Part shown: one piece after another, positions 8,801 to 19,228 of the stretch | Layout of the letters: every line of letters starts with the position of its first letter | How positions within the stretch are numbered: the stretch's first letter is position 1 | Assembly (NCBI GenBank): GCA_944384235.1 | Contig: CALWSP010000006.1 | Location: 186,001 to 250,000, forward strand | From: an uncultured Clostridia bacterium | GTDB taxonomy: Bacteria > Bacillota > Clostridia > Lachnospirales > CAG-274 | DNA: 64,000 bases | Reading direction: 5' to 3' | The notes under the pieces: model-generated | Databases searched by the model: none | Seen by the model: only the letters and a program-made list of their open reading frames with translations | What the model was told of the DNA's origin: nothing | Made by a program: the position numbers and the translations under genes

Positions 8801-9471
8801 CTAAGTCTAAAAGATTCAATAACTTCAAGCTTTTTAATAATTTTAGCCTTTTTCTGTCCAGTAGCTTCAATAAGCTCCTCTTGTAAGTCAACAGACTCTT
8901 TTTCAAGGTCAATGTTTTGTAAAAGCTCTTTAATAGCTTCAGCACCCATACCAACTCTACAAGAGCCAGGGCCATATTGCTCAATAGTATCTCTATACTG
9001 CTGTTCAGTAATAACTTCTTTATAAACGAGATTTGTCTCACCAGAGTCAAGAACTATATAATTTGCAAAATATAAAACTTTTTCAAGCTCTTTAGGGCTT
9101 TTTCCAAGGATAGTACCCATCTTAGATGGGATACCCTTGAAATACCAAATGTGTGAAACAGGAGCTGCAAGGTCAATATGACCCATTCTCTCTCTTCTCA
9201 CCTTAGCCTTTGTGATTTCAACACCACAACGCTCACAAACCATACCTTTGTTTCTTATTCTCTTGTACTTACCACAAGCACACTCCCAGTCCTTAGTTGG
9301 ACCAAAAATTCTCTCACAGAAAAGACCATCTCTTTCTGGCTTCAAAGTTCTATAATTTATAGTTTCTGGCTTAGTAACTTCGCCAAAAGACCATTTTCTA
9401 ATTTTTTCGGGAGAAGCCAAACCAATTTTTATTGAGTCAAAAATCATCTGCTTTTCATTGTCGTTACTCAT
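5830..9471 (-). CDS. rpoC: DNA-directed RNA polymerase subunit beta'
   Basis: The 1213-residue largest catalytic subunit of RNA polymerase. The N-terminal zinc ribbon ([20 protein letters not shown], about 60-80) is intact. The catalytic NADFDGD triad of aspartates binding the active-site Mg2+ lies near residue 454, the trigger-loop/bridge-helix region follows ([17 protein letters not shown]), and the second zinc site ([13 protein letters not shown]) is near residue 880. The C-terminal tail is acidic and Glu/Ser-rich ([14 protein letters not shown]). It starts with ATG 15 bases after the rpoB stop behind GGAGG and is cotranscribed with rpoB. Length is typical for Clostridia. Confidence 0.98.
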   Translation of the reverse strand: MSNDNEKQMIFDSIKIGLASPEKIRKWSFGEVTKPETINYRTLKPERDGLFCERIFGPTKDWECACGKYKRIRNKGMVCERCGVEITKAKVRRERMGHIDLAAPVSHIWYFKGIPSKMGTILGKSPKELEKVLYFANYIVLDSGETNLVYKEVITEQQYRDTIEQYGPGSCRVGMGAEAIKELLQNIDLEKESVDLQEELIEATGQKKAKIIKKLEVIESFRLSDNKPEWMILDVVPVIPPELRPMVQLDGGRFATSDLNDLYRRVINRNNRLKKLIEYGTPDIIIRNEKRMLQEAVDSLIDNGRRGRPVTGPGNRALKSLSDLLKGKQGRFRQNLLGKRVDYSGRSVIVVGPTLKIYQCGLPKEMAIELFKPFVMKKLVSDEIAANIKSAKRMVEQLKPEVWDVLESVIKEHPVMLNRAPTLHRLGIQAFEPVLVEGRALKLHPLVCTAYNADFDGDQMAVHVPLSVEAQAECRFLLLSPNNLLKPSDGEPVAVPSQDMVLGIYYLTLAKDNEIGEGKVFMDENEALLAYDNKVISLHAKIKVRRQIEIDGEIKTGIAETTCGRIIFNEIIPQDLGFVDRTKEENYFKYEIDFLAGKKELGKIINRCIHKHPATETAEVLDAIKSLGYKFSTRASLTVSVSDMKIPQEKYEFLAEGDEEVNKITKMYRRGLMTDEERHNKVISVWEKIDDKITKALIDNLGQYNDIYMMALSGARGSNRQIKQLAGMRGLMASPSGETIELPIKANFREGLSVQEYFISAHGARKGLTDTALKTADSGYLTRRLVDVAQDIIIREYDCAENLDTVPYMEVEAFMDGSETIESLCDRIRGRFSAEDIIHPETGEVIVPNDTLITPDMADAVVEAGVTKAKIRTILSCKCQNGVCSKCYGSNMASGRQVRIGEAVGIIAAQSIGEPGTQLTMRTFHTGGISGNDLTQGLPRVEELFEARNPKGRSIIAELGGKVTVNVNKVTKKEDVSVTSPDGTVKDYSIPYGSRVCVLNGDIIEAGHQITEGSIYPQDILRINGVRGVQDYILKEVQRVYRLQGVDINDKHIEVIVRQMLKRVRVEQAGDTGLLPGSQVDWLAFENANTKAINEGKEEATGTRTLLGITKASLATDSFLSAASFQETTKVLTDAAVKGKVDPLVGLKENVIIGKLIPAGTGMNLYRKVDLKLDKPDYVEEDILVNKNLESSDVVETESSEINSTEVFENIEE

Positions 9472-9486
9472 AAATTACTCTCCCTC

Positions 9487-12400
9487 CTATTCCTTATCTA
9501 TGAGCTTTTCTAAATCAGAAAAATCATCTAAAAGTTCTTCATCATCAAGCTCATCATCAATTAAAAAGTCGTCACTATCAACATCATCAAAACTTACATC
9601 ATCAAAACTAATTCCACCTAAAAGGTTCTCAAGCTTATCATCATCAGATGAAGAATTTTCTTCCTCGTCCTTTTCAGTTCCTTCAATGTTTACATCAACA
9701 CTAAGCTCTCTATGCTCAGCAAATTCATCAACTTCAACTTGCTGGCCTTCGTTAAACACTTCAATATCAAGAGCAAGTGCCTGTAATTCTTTAAGAAGAA
9801 CCTTAAATGATTCAGGAACACCAGGCTCAGGAATATTTTCGCCCTTAACAATAGCCTCATAAGTGCTAACTCTACCTACAATATCGTCAGATTTAACTGT
9901 AAGAATTTCTTGTAACGTATAAGATGCACCATAAGCCTCTAAAGCCCAAACTTCCATCTCACCAAATCTCTGTCCACCAAACTGTGCTTTACCACCTAAT
10001 GGCTGCTGAGTTACAAGTGAGTAAGGACCAGTTGAACGAGCGTGAATCTTGTCGTCTACAAGGTGGTGGAGTTTAAGGTAGTGCATAAAACCAATAGTAG
10101 TTGGGTTGTCAAATTCTTCGCCAGTTCTACCATCTCTTAATTTAACCTTACCAGTTCTGTCAATAGGAACTCCTGCCCACATTTCTCTGTGGTCTTTGTT
10201 TTCATCAAGATAAGAGTACACATCATCTCTAATCTTGTCTTTCCATTTATCTGTAAATTCCTCCCAAGATGTGTTTACATAATCATTTGCCATCTCAAGA
10301 GTAGTCATAATATCTTCTTCGTTTGCACCGTCAAATACAGGTGTAGCAACCTTCCAACCAAGAACATTGCTTGCAAGACCTAAGTGAATTTCAAGAACCT
10401 GACCAATGTTCATTCGAGAAGGAACGCCAAGTGGGTTAAGAACAATGTCAAGAGGGCGACCATTTGGTAAATATGGCATATCCTCAACAGGTAAAACTCT
10501 TGAAACCACACCCTTGTTACCGTGACGACCAGCCATCTTGTCACCAACAGAAATCTTTCTCTTTTGTGCAATATAAACTCTAACAGTTTTGTTTACACCT
10601 GGTGGAAGCTCGTCGTTATCTTCTCTTGAAAACACCTTAACATCAACAACAATACCGCTTGTACCGTGAGGAACAGTTAAAGATGTATCTCTAACTTCTC
10701 TAGCCTTTTCACCAAAGATAGCCCTTAAAAGTCTTTCTTCAGCAGTAAGTTCAGTTTCTCCCTTTGGAGTAACCTTACCAACAAGAATAGAGTTAGGCTG
10801 AACCTCTGCACCAATTCTGATAATACCAGATTCGTCAAGGTCTTTTAATGCCTCGTTACTCATATTAGGAATATCTCTTGTAATTTCCTCGTCGCCAAGT
10901 TTAGTGTTTCTAGCCTCTGTTTCATATTCTTCAATATGGATAGATGTATAAACATCGTCCATAACAAGTCTTTCACTAAGAAGAACAGCATCTTCGTAGT
11001 TGTAACCTTCCCAAGTCATAAAACCAATAAGAGGGTTTTTACCAAGAGCAAGCTCGCCATCTTTAGTTGAAGGACCATCAGCAATAACATCTCCAGCTTT
11101 AACCTTTTGTCCCTTGTCAACAATAGGAATTTGATTCATACAGTTAGACTGGTTAGAACGCTTAAACTTAATAAGCTCATATCTGTCAGTGTCGCCGTTG
11201 TCAGCTTTAACAACAATACGAGATGAGTCTACAAAAGTTACAACACCGTCGTTTTTAGCAATCACACAAACACCAGAGTCCTTTGCAGTTTTATACTCCA
11301 TACCAGTACCTACAATAGGAGCATCTGTTGTTAATAAAGGAACAGCCTGACGCTGCATATTTGAACCCATTAACGCTCTTGTAACGTCGTCGTTTTGTAA
11401 GAAAGGAATTAAAGCTGTCGCAATAGAAACAAGCTGTCTAGGAGAAACGTCCATTAAGTCAACTCTTTCTGGAACAACTTGAACATTTTCTTCTCTAACT
11501 CTACAAGTAACCCTGTCGTGAACAAAGTTATTGTTTTCATCAAGCTCTTCATTTGCCTGAGCAATAACATACTTTTCTTCCTCGTCAGCTGCAATATATA
11601 TAATTTCATCAGTAACAATTGGAACATCAGAGGACTTGTCTACAACTCTGTAAGGAGCTTCAATAAATCCATATTCATTAATCTTTGCAAAAGTAGCAAG
11701 AGAGTTGATAAGACCGATGTTAGGGCCTTCAGGCGTTTCAATAGGACATATTCTACCATAGTGAGAGTTGTGAACGTCACGAACCTCAAAACCAGCTCTT
11801 TCTCTTGAAAGACCACCAGGACCTAATGCTGATAATCTTCTCTTGTGAGTAAGTTCACCAAGAGGGTTGTTCTGGTCCATAAACTGAGATAACTGAGAAC
11901 TACCAAAGAACTCTTTAATAGCAGCTGTAACAGGCTTTATGTTAATAAGTGCCTGTGGAGTTACGCTTTCGCTGTCTTGAGTAGTCATTCTCTCTCTAAC
12001 AGTTCTTTCCATTCTTGAAAGACCAATTCTAAATTGGTTTTGTAAAAGTTCACCAACTGCTCTAATTCTTCTGTTACCTAAATGGTCAATATCATCTCTG
12101 CGGCCAATACCATAATCTAAATGAATACAATAGTTAATAGAAGCCATAATATCTTCAAGAGTGATGTGCTTTGTCACAAGCGAGAAGATGTTAGCCTTAA
12201 CAGCAGCTTTAAAACTTTCTGCATCTTCGTTAGCTTCTAATAAATCCATAAGAACAGGTAAGTAAACTCTTTCCTTAATCTTTAAGTCCTCTGCTGTCAA
12301 GCCAAGCCCAACAATAAAATCGTCAATTTTAACAGTCTTGTTAGATAAAATCTTAACGCCTCTGCCATTAACATCAACATAAATAGCATCAATACCGCTA

Positions 12401-13377
12401 TCTTGAAGCTTGTCACACATTTCTTCAGTTAAAATAGTTCCAGCTTCGCATAAAACTTCACCAGTCATTGGGTCAATAGCGTCTTCGCTTAATTTATAAC
12501 CAGCTACTCTGTTTGCAAAAGCAAGCTTTTTGTTAAATTTATATCTACCAACGTGAGCTAAATCATATCTCTTGTAGTCATAAAACATATTGTTTAAGAT
12601 AGATAAAGCAGATTCAACTGTTGGAGGCTCACCTGGACGAAGTTTTTTATAAATTTCAATAAGACCTTCTTCGTGAGTCTTAGTTGCATCTTTTTCAAGA
12701 GTTGCAAGAATTTTAGGTTCTTCGCCAAAAAGGTCAATAATTTCTTGGTCAGAACCAATACCTAAAGCTCTAATCAAAGTAGTAACTGGGAGCTTTCTGT
12801 TTCTATCTACTCTAACAGAGAAAACATCGTTGCTGTCTGTTTCATACTCAAGCCAAGCACCTCTGTTAGGAATAACAGTTGAAGTGAGGAGATTTTTACC
12901 ATCTCTGTCCTTAGCAATATCATAATAAATGCCTGGAGAACGAACTAACTGAGAAACAATAACTCTCTCTGCACCATTAATAACAAATGTTCCAGTCTCA
13001 GTCATAATAGGGAATTCACCCATATAAATTTCCTGTTCCTTAACCTCAGCCACATCTCCATTAGTACGAAGTCTAACCTTCACTCTAAGAGATGTTGCAT
13101 AAGTAGCATCTCTATCCTTGCACTCAGATATAGAATACTTTGTTTCCTTGTCGAGTTTAAAATCTACAAACTCTAAAGTATAATTACCGTTGTAATCAGT
13201 AATAGGGGAAATATCTTCAAGCACTTCAGTTAAGCCCTCATCAAGAAACCACTGATAGCTGTCTTTTTGTAATGCAAGAAGATTTGGCATTTCAAGAACT
13301 TCATCAACTCTTGCATAACTCATACGCATTGCTTTACCGCATTGCACAGGGCGTAATCTGTTTTTTTCCATTGACAT
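9487..13377 (-). CDS. rpoB: DNA-directed RNA polymerase subunit beta, with acidic C-terminal extension
   Basis: The 1296-residue beta subunit. The rifampicin pocket (about 490-515: [14 protein letters not shown], then [13 protein letters not shown]) carries the wild-type residues at the common resistance positions (Asp516, His526 and Ser531 in E. coli numbering). [26 protein letters not shown] and the C-terminal clamp motif [19 protein letters not shown] are present. After the normal end (around residue 1225) there is an extension of some 60-70 residues composed almost entirely of Asp, Glu and Ser. It starts at an ATG after AGGAG, has its own promoter at 13549-13577, and is not preceded by rplJ or rplL as it is in most bacteria. 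Confidence 0.98.
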   Translation of the reverse strand: MSMEKNRLRPVQCGKAMRMSYARVDEVLEMPNLLALQKDSYQWFLDEGLTEVLEDISPITDYNGNYTLEFVDFKLDKETKYSISECKDRDATYATSLRVKVRLRTNGDVAEVKEQEIYMGEFPIMTETGTFVINGAERVIVSQLVRSPGIYYDIAKDRDGKNLLTSTVIPNRGAWLEYETDSNDVFSVRVDRNRKLPVTTLIRALGIGSDQEIIDLFGEEPKILATLEKDATKTHEEGLIEIYKKLRPGEPPTVESALSILNNMFYDYKRYDLAHVGRYKFNKKLAFANRVAGYKLSEDAIDPMTGEVLCEAGTILTEEMCDKLQDSGIDAIYVDVNGRGVKILSNKTVKIDDFIVGLGLTAEDLKIKERVYLPVLMDLLEANEDAESFKAAVKANIFSLVTKHITLEDIMASINYCIHLDYGIGRRDDIDHLGNRRIRAVGELLQNQFRIGLSRMERTVRERMTTQDSESVTPQALINIKPVTAAIKEFFGSSQLSQFMDQNNPLGELTHKRRLSALGPGGLSRERAGFEVRDVHNSHYGRICPIETPEGPNIGLINSLATFAKINEYGFIEAPYRVVDKSSDVPIVTDEIIYIAADEEEKYVIAQANEELDENNNFVHDRVTCRVREENVQVVPERVDLMDVSPRQLVSIATALIPFLQNDDVTRALMGSNMQRQAVPLLTTDAPIVGTGMEYKTAKDSGVCVIAKNDGVVTFVDSSRIVVKADNGDTDRYELIKFKRSNQSNCMNQIPIVDKGQKVKAGDVIADGPSTKDGELALGKNPLIGFMTWEGYNYEDAVLLSERLVMDDVYTSIHIEEYETEARNTKLGDEEITRDIPNMSNEALKDLDESGIIRIGAEVQPNSILVGKVTPKGETELTAEERLLRAIFGEKAREVRDTSLTVPHGTSGIVVDVKVFSREDNDELPPGVNKTVRVYIAQKRKISVGDKMAGRHGNKGVVSRVLPVEDMPYLPNGRPLDIVLNPLGVPSRMNIGQVLEIHLGLASNVLGWKVATPVFDGANEEDIMTTLEMANDYVNTSWEEFTDKWKDKIRDDVYSYLDENKDHREMWAGVPIDRTGKVKLRDGRTGEEFDNPTTIGFMHYLKLHHLVDDKIHARSTGPYSLVTQQPLGGKAQFGGQRFGEMEVWALEAYGASYTLQEILTVKSDDIVGRVSTYEAIVKGENIPEPGVPESFKVLLKELQALALDIEVFNEGQQVEVDEFAEHRELSVDVNIEGTEKDEEENSSSDDDKLENLLGGISFDDVSFDDVDSDDFLIDDELDDEELLDDFSDLEKLIDKE

Positions 13378-13477
13378 TGCACTTTCACTCCTTATTTATA
13401 TTTTTTAACATAAACGAATTAGTTCACACTTTGTTCATTTTTTGCTAAATTGTTCACAAATTATTTACAAATATCTA

Positions 13478-13598
13478 TTGACATACAATATAAAATCGTG
13501 TTATAATTTTAATGTATCAGTATGTTAATAGTAAAGATACATTAAATAATTTTATCATTTATTTTAAGCGTTGTCAAGCACTTTGACAGCCTTTTTTT
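13478..13598 (+). ncRNA. Candidate small RNA (about 85 nt) antisense to the rpoB promoter and leader
   Basis: Facing away from rpoB is TTGACA (13478-13483), 18 bases and TATAAT (13502-13507). A transcript from about 13514 would contain a hairpin (AATGTATC at 13511-13518 with GATACATT at 13536-13543, whose 5' arm begins slightly before the predicted start). It would end at a terminator with arms GTTGTCAA (13570-13577) and TTGACAGC (13583-13590) followed by seven T residues. No open frame with a ribosome binding site lies within it. The promoter and terminator are seen in sequence; expression and function are inference. Confidence 0.45.
13549..13577 (-). promoter_or_regulatory. Promoter of rpoBC
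   Basis: On the minus strand, TTGACA (13577-13572), a 17-base spacer and TAAAAT (13554-13549). This near-consensus SigA promoter gives an rpoB leader of about 160 bases. Its -35 box lies in the 5' arm of a plus-strand terminator hairpin. Confidence 0.75.
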
Positions 13599-13626
13599 CT
13601 TTTATAACACTTTTATATATTTTTAA

Positions 13627-13658
13627 CAAAACAGGGAGGCAAATGCCTCCCTGTTTTT
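13627..13658. terminator. Terminator downstream of the EamA gene
   Basis: A long stem AAAACAGGGAGGCA paired with TGCCTCCCTGTTTT, closed by a two- to three-base loop. A/T tracts on both sides allow function in either direction; on the minus strand it ends the acyltransferase-EamA unit. Confidence 0.85.
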
Positions 13659-13670
13659 TAATTTAATTTT

Positions 13671-14564
13671 TTAATTTCTTTTAATTGATAAAACTGTAAC
13701 ACCAACTAATATAAAAATAAGCCCAACTATGTCCACGCCTGTAAAAGCTACTTTCATAAAAATAGCAGTTGCAATGGCTGATGTTAGTGGTTCAGAACCA
13801 GCAAATATACTAGCCTTTGACGCTCCTATTAACCTAACCCCTTCTAAATAAAAAGAAAAAGATGTTATAGTTCCAATTATAACAATTACGCCTAAAACAA
13901 TAATCCCAAACACATCAAAACTTCCACTAACATTCCAAACTCCGTTAATAATGCACATAGGCACACCTGACACAATCATTCCAAGCCCAACAATAGAAAT
14001 TGTAGAATACTTGTTCATAAGCCTAACTGGCATAACATTATATAAAACAACAGTGCAAGCCGATATTAAACCCCAACACAATGCTTTTGCTGAAATAGCC
14101 AAACTGTTAATGTTTCCGTGGGTAGATATTAAAAATGTTCCAATTATAACAATTGCCATACAAAAAATATCTTTCTTAATAGGCATTTTTTTTGCAACAA
14201 TTGCAGTGTAAACCATTATTATTGCAGGGGCTGTATATTGCAAAATAGTTGCTGTTGCTGCGTTAGAATAACTTATTGCCATAAAATATGTAAACTGACA
14301 AGCAAGCATTCCAAAAATAGAGTATAAAATTAAATTTAAAACATCTCTTTCATCTTGCCACACTTTTAAAAGATTTTGTCTTTCACTTTTCTTAAAAAAA
14401 CACATAAAAAGCATTATAAGACCAGCTAAAAAAAGTCTAACAGATACAAGCCATTTAACATCAACATTTCTTGTTTCTATTAAATACTGTCCACATACGC
14501 CTGAAATACCCCAACATATACCCCCAACAATTGTAAATAAAATCCCCTTTTTACTTGAATTCAT
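13671..14564 (-). CDS. EamA family (DMT superfamily) transporter
   Basis: A 297-residue membrane protein with about ten hydrophobic helices arranged as two EamA repeats (PF00892). The first repeat begins with GILFTIVGGICWGISGVCGQ. Near the end of each repeat are the small-residue helices typical of drug/metabolite exporters (ATATILQYTAPAIIMVYTAI and SIFAGSEPLTSAIATAIF). Such proteins usually export amino acids or other small metabolites; the substrate here is unknown. The start at 14564 follows AAGGAGT and lies five bases after the stop of the acyltransferase gene, so the two are likely cotranslated. A longer frame from 14603 would overlap the acyltransferase and lacks a site. Confidence 0.88.
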   Translation of the reverse strand: MNSSKKGILFTIVGGICWGISGVCGQYLIETRNVDVKWLVSVRLFLAGLIMLFMCFFKKSERQNLLKVWQDERDVLNLILYSIFGMLACQFTYFMAISYSNAATATILQYTAPAIIMVYTAIVAKKMPIKKDIFCMAIVIIGTFLISTHGNINSLAISAKALCWGLISACTVVLYNVMPVRLMNKYSTISIVGLGMIVSGVPMCIINGVWNVSGSFDVFGIIVLGVIVIIGTITSFSFYLEGVRLIGASKASIFAGSEPLTSAIATAIFMKVAFTGVDIVGLIFILVGVTVLSIKRN

Positions 14565-14568
14565 TTTT

Positions 14569-15780
14569 CTATAACTCCTTTTTTCTTTTGAATAAATAAC
14601 CAATTAAAAATATACACTTTTTAACCCAGCTAAGCATAAAGGAAAGCAAAAAAGACGCTCCAACTAAAACAAATATGTTTTCAAAACTGCTAAAAAAACT
14701 AACCTTATTTTCAATTATCTCTTTATATATAAATTCATCAAACATTTGGCTAAAAAGATACATCTCAAGAGATACTAAACTTATTGCCTCAAAGAAAAAG
14801 TTTAAAGGTCTAAAACTAAAATTAATGTTTATAAAAAGAATCATAATTAAACTTGATACAATAAAAGCCACCATAGAAGAATAACCAGAATTTAATTTAT
14901 ATCCAATATAACTCCAGTCAAAAACATCTCCCATACAATGTAAATATGTACTATATGATGTTATATACAATATAATTCCAATTAATAAAATGTTTAAAAT
15001 AGGGTTAATCTTTATTTTATATTCAGATAAATAAGCACCTATTAAATAATATCCAAAAACATAAAGTATGTTCCAGCTTGATGGAATCACATCAAATGTT
15101 ATTGGCCCTAAGGCGTTTAACCCAACTAAAACTAAAATAATAGCTTCTTTTTTCCATTTTTCATTTAACGATTTATAAGCTATGTTAAAAAATGGCATTA
15201 AAAAAAGCATACCTATATAAAGCCTAATATACCAGCCATATTCAAAATATAACACTTTGTTTAAAATATAATCTAAGTCAACGCTTTTGCCCCATATTTT
15301 ATAATCTACATAAACTCTAATTAAAGATATAAATATGTGAGTAAATAATAAAGGAATAATTGCAAAAAAATGCTTTTTATTAAACCTTGAATTTATTTTA
15401 AAATAACCTGATATAATTAAAAACAAAGGAACAGCACAAAGAGAAAGCCATCTAATCATTGTCGGAAAAATCATTTCCTCGCTAAAAGGCGTGCTGTAAT
15501 AATATGTAAGTCCAAAAAAATGTATTGTAGGAACAAATAAAACAGCTATTGTCCTAACTATGTCCGCTCCAAGCTCTCTACCGCTTCTTTCTTCCCTTTT
15601 TTCAACTTTTATAATAGGCATTTTTAATTTTCTAAAAATATAGTCAATACTTAATAAACTTCCCCACACCAAAACAATTGAAAAAAAGTAAGTAATTAAA
15701 AAATTTTGCTTAAAAAAATCCTTTATTAAAAAACCAGCTAAAATGCTAACATATAAAAATAAAATATTTTTTGTTTTCAT
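14569..15780 (-). CDS. Membrane acyltransferase (acyltransferase 3 family)
   Basis: This protein of 403 residues fits the acyltransferase 3 family (PF01757; WecH/OatA type), integral membrane enzymes that move acetyl or other acyl groups to carbohydrates of the envelope. The signature Arg-His region is recognisable as VRTIAVLFVPTIHFFGLTYY (about 75-95), where the His is the catalytic candidate, followed by PLFLIISGYF and about ten membrane helices. I use the ATG at 15780 with GGTGG upstream; an ATG at 15801 lies inside the pepF hairpin. It is followed directly by the EamA gene. The acceptor is unknown. Confidence 0.85.
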   Translation of the reverse strand: MKTKNILFLYVSILAGFLIKDFFKQNFLITYFFSIVLVWGSLLSIDYIFRKLKMPIIKVEKREERSGRELGADIVRTIAVLFVPTIHFFGLTYYYSTPFSEEMIFPTMIRWLSLCAVPLFLIISGYFKINSRFNKKHFFAIIPLLFTHIFISLIRVYVDYKIWGKSVDLDYILNKVLYFEYGWYIRLYIGMLFLMPFFNIAYKSLNEKWKKEAIILVLVGLNALGPITFDVIPSSWNILYVFGYYLIGAYLSEYKIKINPILNILLIGIILYITSYSTYLHCMGDVFDWSYIGYKLNSGYSSMVAFIVSSLIMILFININFSFRPLNFFFEAISLVSLEMYLFSQMFDEFIYKEIIENKVSFFSSFENIFVLVGASFLLSFMLSWVKKCIFLIGYLFKRKKEL

Positions 15781-15795
15781 TTTTTCCACCACCAA

Positions 15796-15818
15796 GTGCA
15801 AGGCAAAATGCCTTGCAC
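15796..15818 (-). terminator. Hairpin between pepF and the acyltransferase gene
   Basis: Ten-base arms GTGCAAGGCA and TGCCTTGCAC around a three-base loop, just after the pepF stop. On the minus strand no good T tract follows, so it may attenuate or protect the mRNA end more than fully terminate. Confidence 0.5.
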
Positions 15819-15824
15819 ATAAAA

Positions 15825-17606
15825 TTAAATTAATTCTTCAAAACTATTTAACAATCCTTCAAAAACTTCCATTGCCTTTTCAATTGCTTCTGGAGTTGTC
15901 ATATCAATACCAGCTCCTTTTAAAAGGTCAACTGAATACTTAGAAGAACCACCCTTTAAAAACTCAATATAATCTTTAGCTCCATTTTCGTTTAAAATCT
16001 TTTGAGATAAAGTAATTGCTGCACTAAAACCAGTAGCGTATTGATATACATAAAAAGCATTATAAAAATGAGGTATTCTAGCCCATTCCCAGCTAATTTT
16101 TTCATTCCCACTGTTTATACTATCTCCATAATATTTTTTGTTTAACTCTTTATATATATCACATAATATATCAAAAGTTAAAGGCTCTCCAGCCTCAGCT
16201 TTTTTGTGAACAACAAGCTCAAATTCAGCAAACATTGTTTGCCTAAACACAGTTCCTCTAAATTGCTCCATAAAATAATTTAAAAGATATTTCTTTTCTT
16301 TTTTGTCGCTTGTCTTTTTAAGCAACCTGTCCATTAATAAAGCCTCGTTAACTGTTGAAGCCACCTCTGCCACAAAAATAGTATAATCTCCATACACAAA
16401 AGGTTGGTTTGCCCAAGTGTAATGCGAGTGCATAGCGTGTCCCATTTCGTGAGCAAGAGTAAACATTGAGTCCACAGTGTCGTTGTAGTTTAAAGAAACA
16501 AATGGGTGGCAACCATAAGCACCCCAGCTGTAAGCACCGCTTCTTTTCCCCTTGTTTTCATATATATCTACCCACTTTTCCTTTTCTAAAGCAGACTTTA
16601 AAGTGTTATAATAATCTTCTCCCATCACTTTTACAGATTCTAAAACTTCATTTTTAGCCTCGTCATAGCTTTTAGAATTGTCTATATTTTCAACTATCGG
16701 AGTATATATATCATACATATCAAGCTCATCTAAACCAAGCACTTTCTTTCTAAGCTCAACATATCTGTGCATAAGAGGAAGATGCTTGTTTACAGTTTCA
16801 ATTAAATTTGTGTAAACATCAATAGGTATGTTGTTTGCTGAAAGCATAGCTTCAAGACAAGAACTGTAATTTCTAACTTTTGCATTAAAAACATCTTTTT
16901 TAACACTTGCACCATATATTGTTGCTATTGTGTTTTTCTGCTTGTAATATGTGTCATATAAAGCATCAAAGGCATTTTTTCTAAGAACTCTATCTTCACT
17001 CTCTAAATATAAAACATAAGTTCCGTGAGTTAAATTATGTTCTTCTCCCTTTGAATCTTTAATTTTTGGAAATTCTATATCTGCATTGTTAAGCATATTA
17101 AAAACATTAGAAGGTGTAGCTGCTATTTCATATACTTGAGCTAAAAGCTCCTCCTTATCTGCTGATAAAATATGCTCCTTGTTTCTTAAAATATCCTTTA
17201 TATAATGGCTATATAAAGCTAATTTCCCATCTAAGGCTTTAACTAACTTTTCTTCATCAAGCTCTAATATACTTGGCTCTATAAAAGCAATATAAGATGT
17301 AACTAATGTAATAAGCCTATCACTTTTTATATCCAACCCCTGATAAAAATTGTTTGTGCTGTCTTCATTTGCCCTAAGTCCAGCATAAACACAAACCTGT
17401 TCAGTTAAAAGCAAAATATCATCTCTTAACTTTAAACATTCATATAGGTTTTCAACACTTAAGTTGTTTTTATATTCTTCAAACTCAACAAGCCTGCTTT
17501 CAATTTCACTATACGTTTTTTCCCAAATTTCATCACTTGAAAATAAATCTGTAATGCTCCATTTAAATTTATCCTCAACATCAGCTCTATTTAATAGCTT
17601 ACCCAT
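15825..17606 (-). CDS. pepF: Oligoendopeptidase F
   Basis: The 593-residue M3-family zinc metallopeptidase cleaves short peptides of about 7-17 residues in the cytoplasm. The active-site helix LAHEMGHAMHSH (HEMGH at about 385-389) supplies the two zinc His and the catalytic Glu, and a Glu about 26 residues later (VAEVASTVNEAL) is the third ligand. The N-terminal domain with ADVEDKFKWSITDLF and the C-terminal YAT-type segment match the usual length of PepF (about 600). ATG at 17606 has AAGGAGT upstream. It is followed by a hairpin and then the acyltransferase gene. Confidence 0.96.
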   Translation of the reverse strand: MGKLLNRADVEDKFKWSITDLFSSDEIWEKTYSEIESRLVEFEEYKNNLSVENLYECLKLRDDILLLTEQVCVYAGLRANEDSTNNFYQGLDIKSDRLITLVTSYIAFIEPSILELDEEKLVKALDGKLALYSHYIKDILRNKEHILSADKEELLAQVYEIAATPSNVFNMLNNADIEFPKIKDSKGEEHNLTHGTYVLYLESEDRVLRKNAFDALYDTYYKQKNTIATIYGASVKKDVFNAKVRNYSSCLEAMLSANNIPIDVYTNLIETVNKHLPLMHRYVELRKKVLGLDELDMYDIYTPIVENIDNSKSYDEAKNEVLESVKVMGEDYYNTLKSALEKEKWVDIYENKGKRSGAYSWGAYGCHPFVSLNYNDTVDSMFTLAHEMGHAMHSHYTWANQPFVYGDYTIFVAEVASTVNEALLMDRLLKKTSDKKEKKYLLNYFMEQFRGTVFRQTMFAEFELVVHKKAEAGEPLTFDILCDIYKELNKKYYGDSINSGNEKISWEWARIPHFYNAFYVYQYATGFSAAITLSQKILNENGAKDYIEFLKGGSSKYSVDLLKGAGIDMTTPEAIEKAMEVFEGLLNSFEELI

Positions 17607-17753
17607 ACAAAAAACTCCTTTATAATTTATTTTTTTATTGATTAATTTTTTATTACATAGTATAATTATAATATAAATAAATGAAAATATACAGTCATTT
17701 TTTCAATTTTTTCCAAATGTGTTGTATCCTTGAACAATAAGGAGGGGTATTTT

Positions 17754-19190
17754 ATGTCTTTAAAAGTTTTAATTGTTTCTTCAGAAGTTGCACCTTTTGC
17801 TAAAAGTGGAGGTTTAGGAGATGTTGTTGGTTCTTTACCAAAAGCATTGCAAGAAAAAGGTGTAGATGTTAGAATAGTCTTCCCTAAATATAGAACAATT
17901 AAAAACCAATTTTTAAACGGTTGCCAATATTTAAGCTCTTTTGATGTCACTCTTGATTGGCGTAAACAAAAGGCTGATATATTCACTTTAAATAATTCTG
18001 TGCCTACTTATATGATAGGCAACGACTACTACTTTGGTAGAGCAGGCTTTTATGGCTATGAAGATGATAACGAAAGATTTGCTTTCTTTTCAAAAGCAGC
18101 CATTGAATTTTTAGACTATATCGATTTTATTCCAGATGTTATCCATTGTAACGACTGGCAAAGTGCTCCTATCTGCCTTTATATTAAAGATAGATACTCA
18201 AAAATTAAATATTTTTCAAATATTAAAACTTTGTTTACAATACACAATCTTCAATATCAAGGAATTTTCCAAAAAGAAACTCTATCTATGATGGAGTTAG
18301 ATGAAAACTACTATTTCACAAACGATAAACTTGAATTTTATAATTGTGTAAACTTTATGAAAGCAGGCCTTTTATACTCTGATGCCATATCAACTGTTAG
18401 TAAAACCTATGCAAATGAAATACAAACGCCTCAATATGGCTACGGCTTAGATGGTTGCTTAAGATGTAGAAACAAAGACTTATATGGAATAGTAAATGGA
18501 ATTGACTACGAGCAGAATAACCCTGCAAATAGTAAAAAAATATATGCTAACTTTTCCCCTAACAATATGTCTGGAAAAGCAATAAATAAAAGAGAGCTAC
18601 AAAAAGAGTTAGGTCTGCCTCAAAATGAAAATACTCCCGTTATTTCAGTAATTTCAAGGTTGGTTGACCAAAAAGGAATTGACCTAATTTTGCAAGCTAC
18701 ACACGAACTTTTAAATAAAGACATTCAACTTGTTGTTTTAGGCACTGGCGATTATCACTATGAAAACGCCTTTAAACATCTTGATTATATATATAAAGAC
18801 AAGGTAAGTGCTAATATACTCTTTGACGATACATTAGCTCAAAAGATATATGCTGGTAGCGATATGTTCCTTATGCCTAGCTTGTTTGAGCCTTGTGGCC
18901 TTGGGCAACTCTTTAGTATGAGCTATGGAACTGTTCCAATAACAAGAACAACTGGTGGCCTTGTAGACACAGTTCAGCATTTTAACAAAGAAACAACTAA
19001 AGGCAATGGCTTCCAATTCCAAGACTATGATGCAAACGGCCTTATGTGGGCAATAAACCAAGCCTTAGAAGTTTATTATGATAAGCCTCTTTGGGAAAAA
19101 GTTGTTCAAAATGCCATTAACACAAACTTTTCTTGGGCTAATAGTGCTGATGAATATATAAAAATTTATAAAAAAATAACATCTAAATAA
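17754..19190 (+). CDS. glgA: Glycogen synthase (ADP-glucose type)
   Basis: This 478-residue GT5 glycosyltransferase elongates alpha-1,4-glucan from ADP-glucose. The N-terminal loop KSGGLGDVVG (about 16-25) is the sugar-nucleotide site, WQSAPICLY and TIHNLQYQG are conserved GT5 segments, and the C-terminal domain has SRLVDQKGIDLI, MPSLFEPCGLGQ and TRTTGGLVDTV. The ATG at 17754 has an ideal AAGGAGG; an earlier ATG at 17730 would put that site inside the gene. No glgC, glgD, glgB or glgP lies nearby, so glycogen genes are dispersed here. Confidence 0.96.
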   Translation: MSLKVLIVSSEVAPFAKSGGLGDVVGSLPKALQEKGVDVRIVFPKYRTIKNQFLNGCQYLSSFDVTLDWRKQKADIFTLNNSVPTYMIGNDYYFGRAGFYGYEDDNERFAFFSKAAIEFLDYIDFIPDVIHCNDWQSAPICLYIKDRYSKIKYFSNIKTLFTIHNLQYQGIFQKETLSMMELDENYYFTNDKLEFYNCVNFMKAGLLYSDAISTVSKTYANEIQTPQYGYGLDGCLRCRNKDLYGIVNGIDYEQNNPANSKKIYANFSPNNMSGKAINKRELQKELGLPQNENTPVISVISRLVDQKGIDLILQATHELLNKDIQLVVLGTGDYHYENAFKHLDYIYKDKVSANILFDDTLAQKIYAGSDMFLMPSLFEPCGLGQLFSMSYGTVPITRTTGGLVDTVQHFNKETTKGNGFQFQDYDANGLMWAINQALEVYYDKPLWEKVVQNAINTNFSWANSADEYIKIYKKITSK

Positions 19191-19196
19191 AATTTA

Positions 19197-19227
19197 ACCC
19201 CTAGCTAAATTTAAGCTAGGGGTTTTG
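19197..19227. terminator. Bidirectional terminator after glgA
   Basis: Arms AACCCCTAGCT (19197-19207) and AGCTAGGGGTT (19214-19224) followed by TTG(T). It separates glgA from the convergent surface-protein gene and can serve both. Confidence 0.85.
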
Positions 19228-19228
19228 T

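Noticed and set aside
9458..9862. 134-residue Ser-rich ORF on the plus strand
   Set aside because: It is the antisense of the acidic GAT/GAA/TCA-rich end of rpoB; low complexity and no ribosome binding site.
17666..17986. 106-residue minus-strand ORF upstream of and within glgA
   Set aside because: Antisense to the conserved glgA N-terminus; no RBS and no family.
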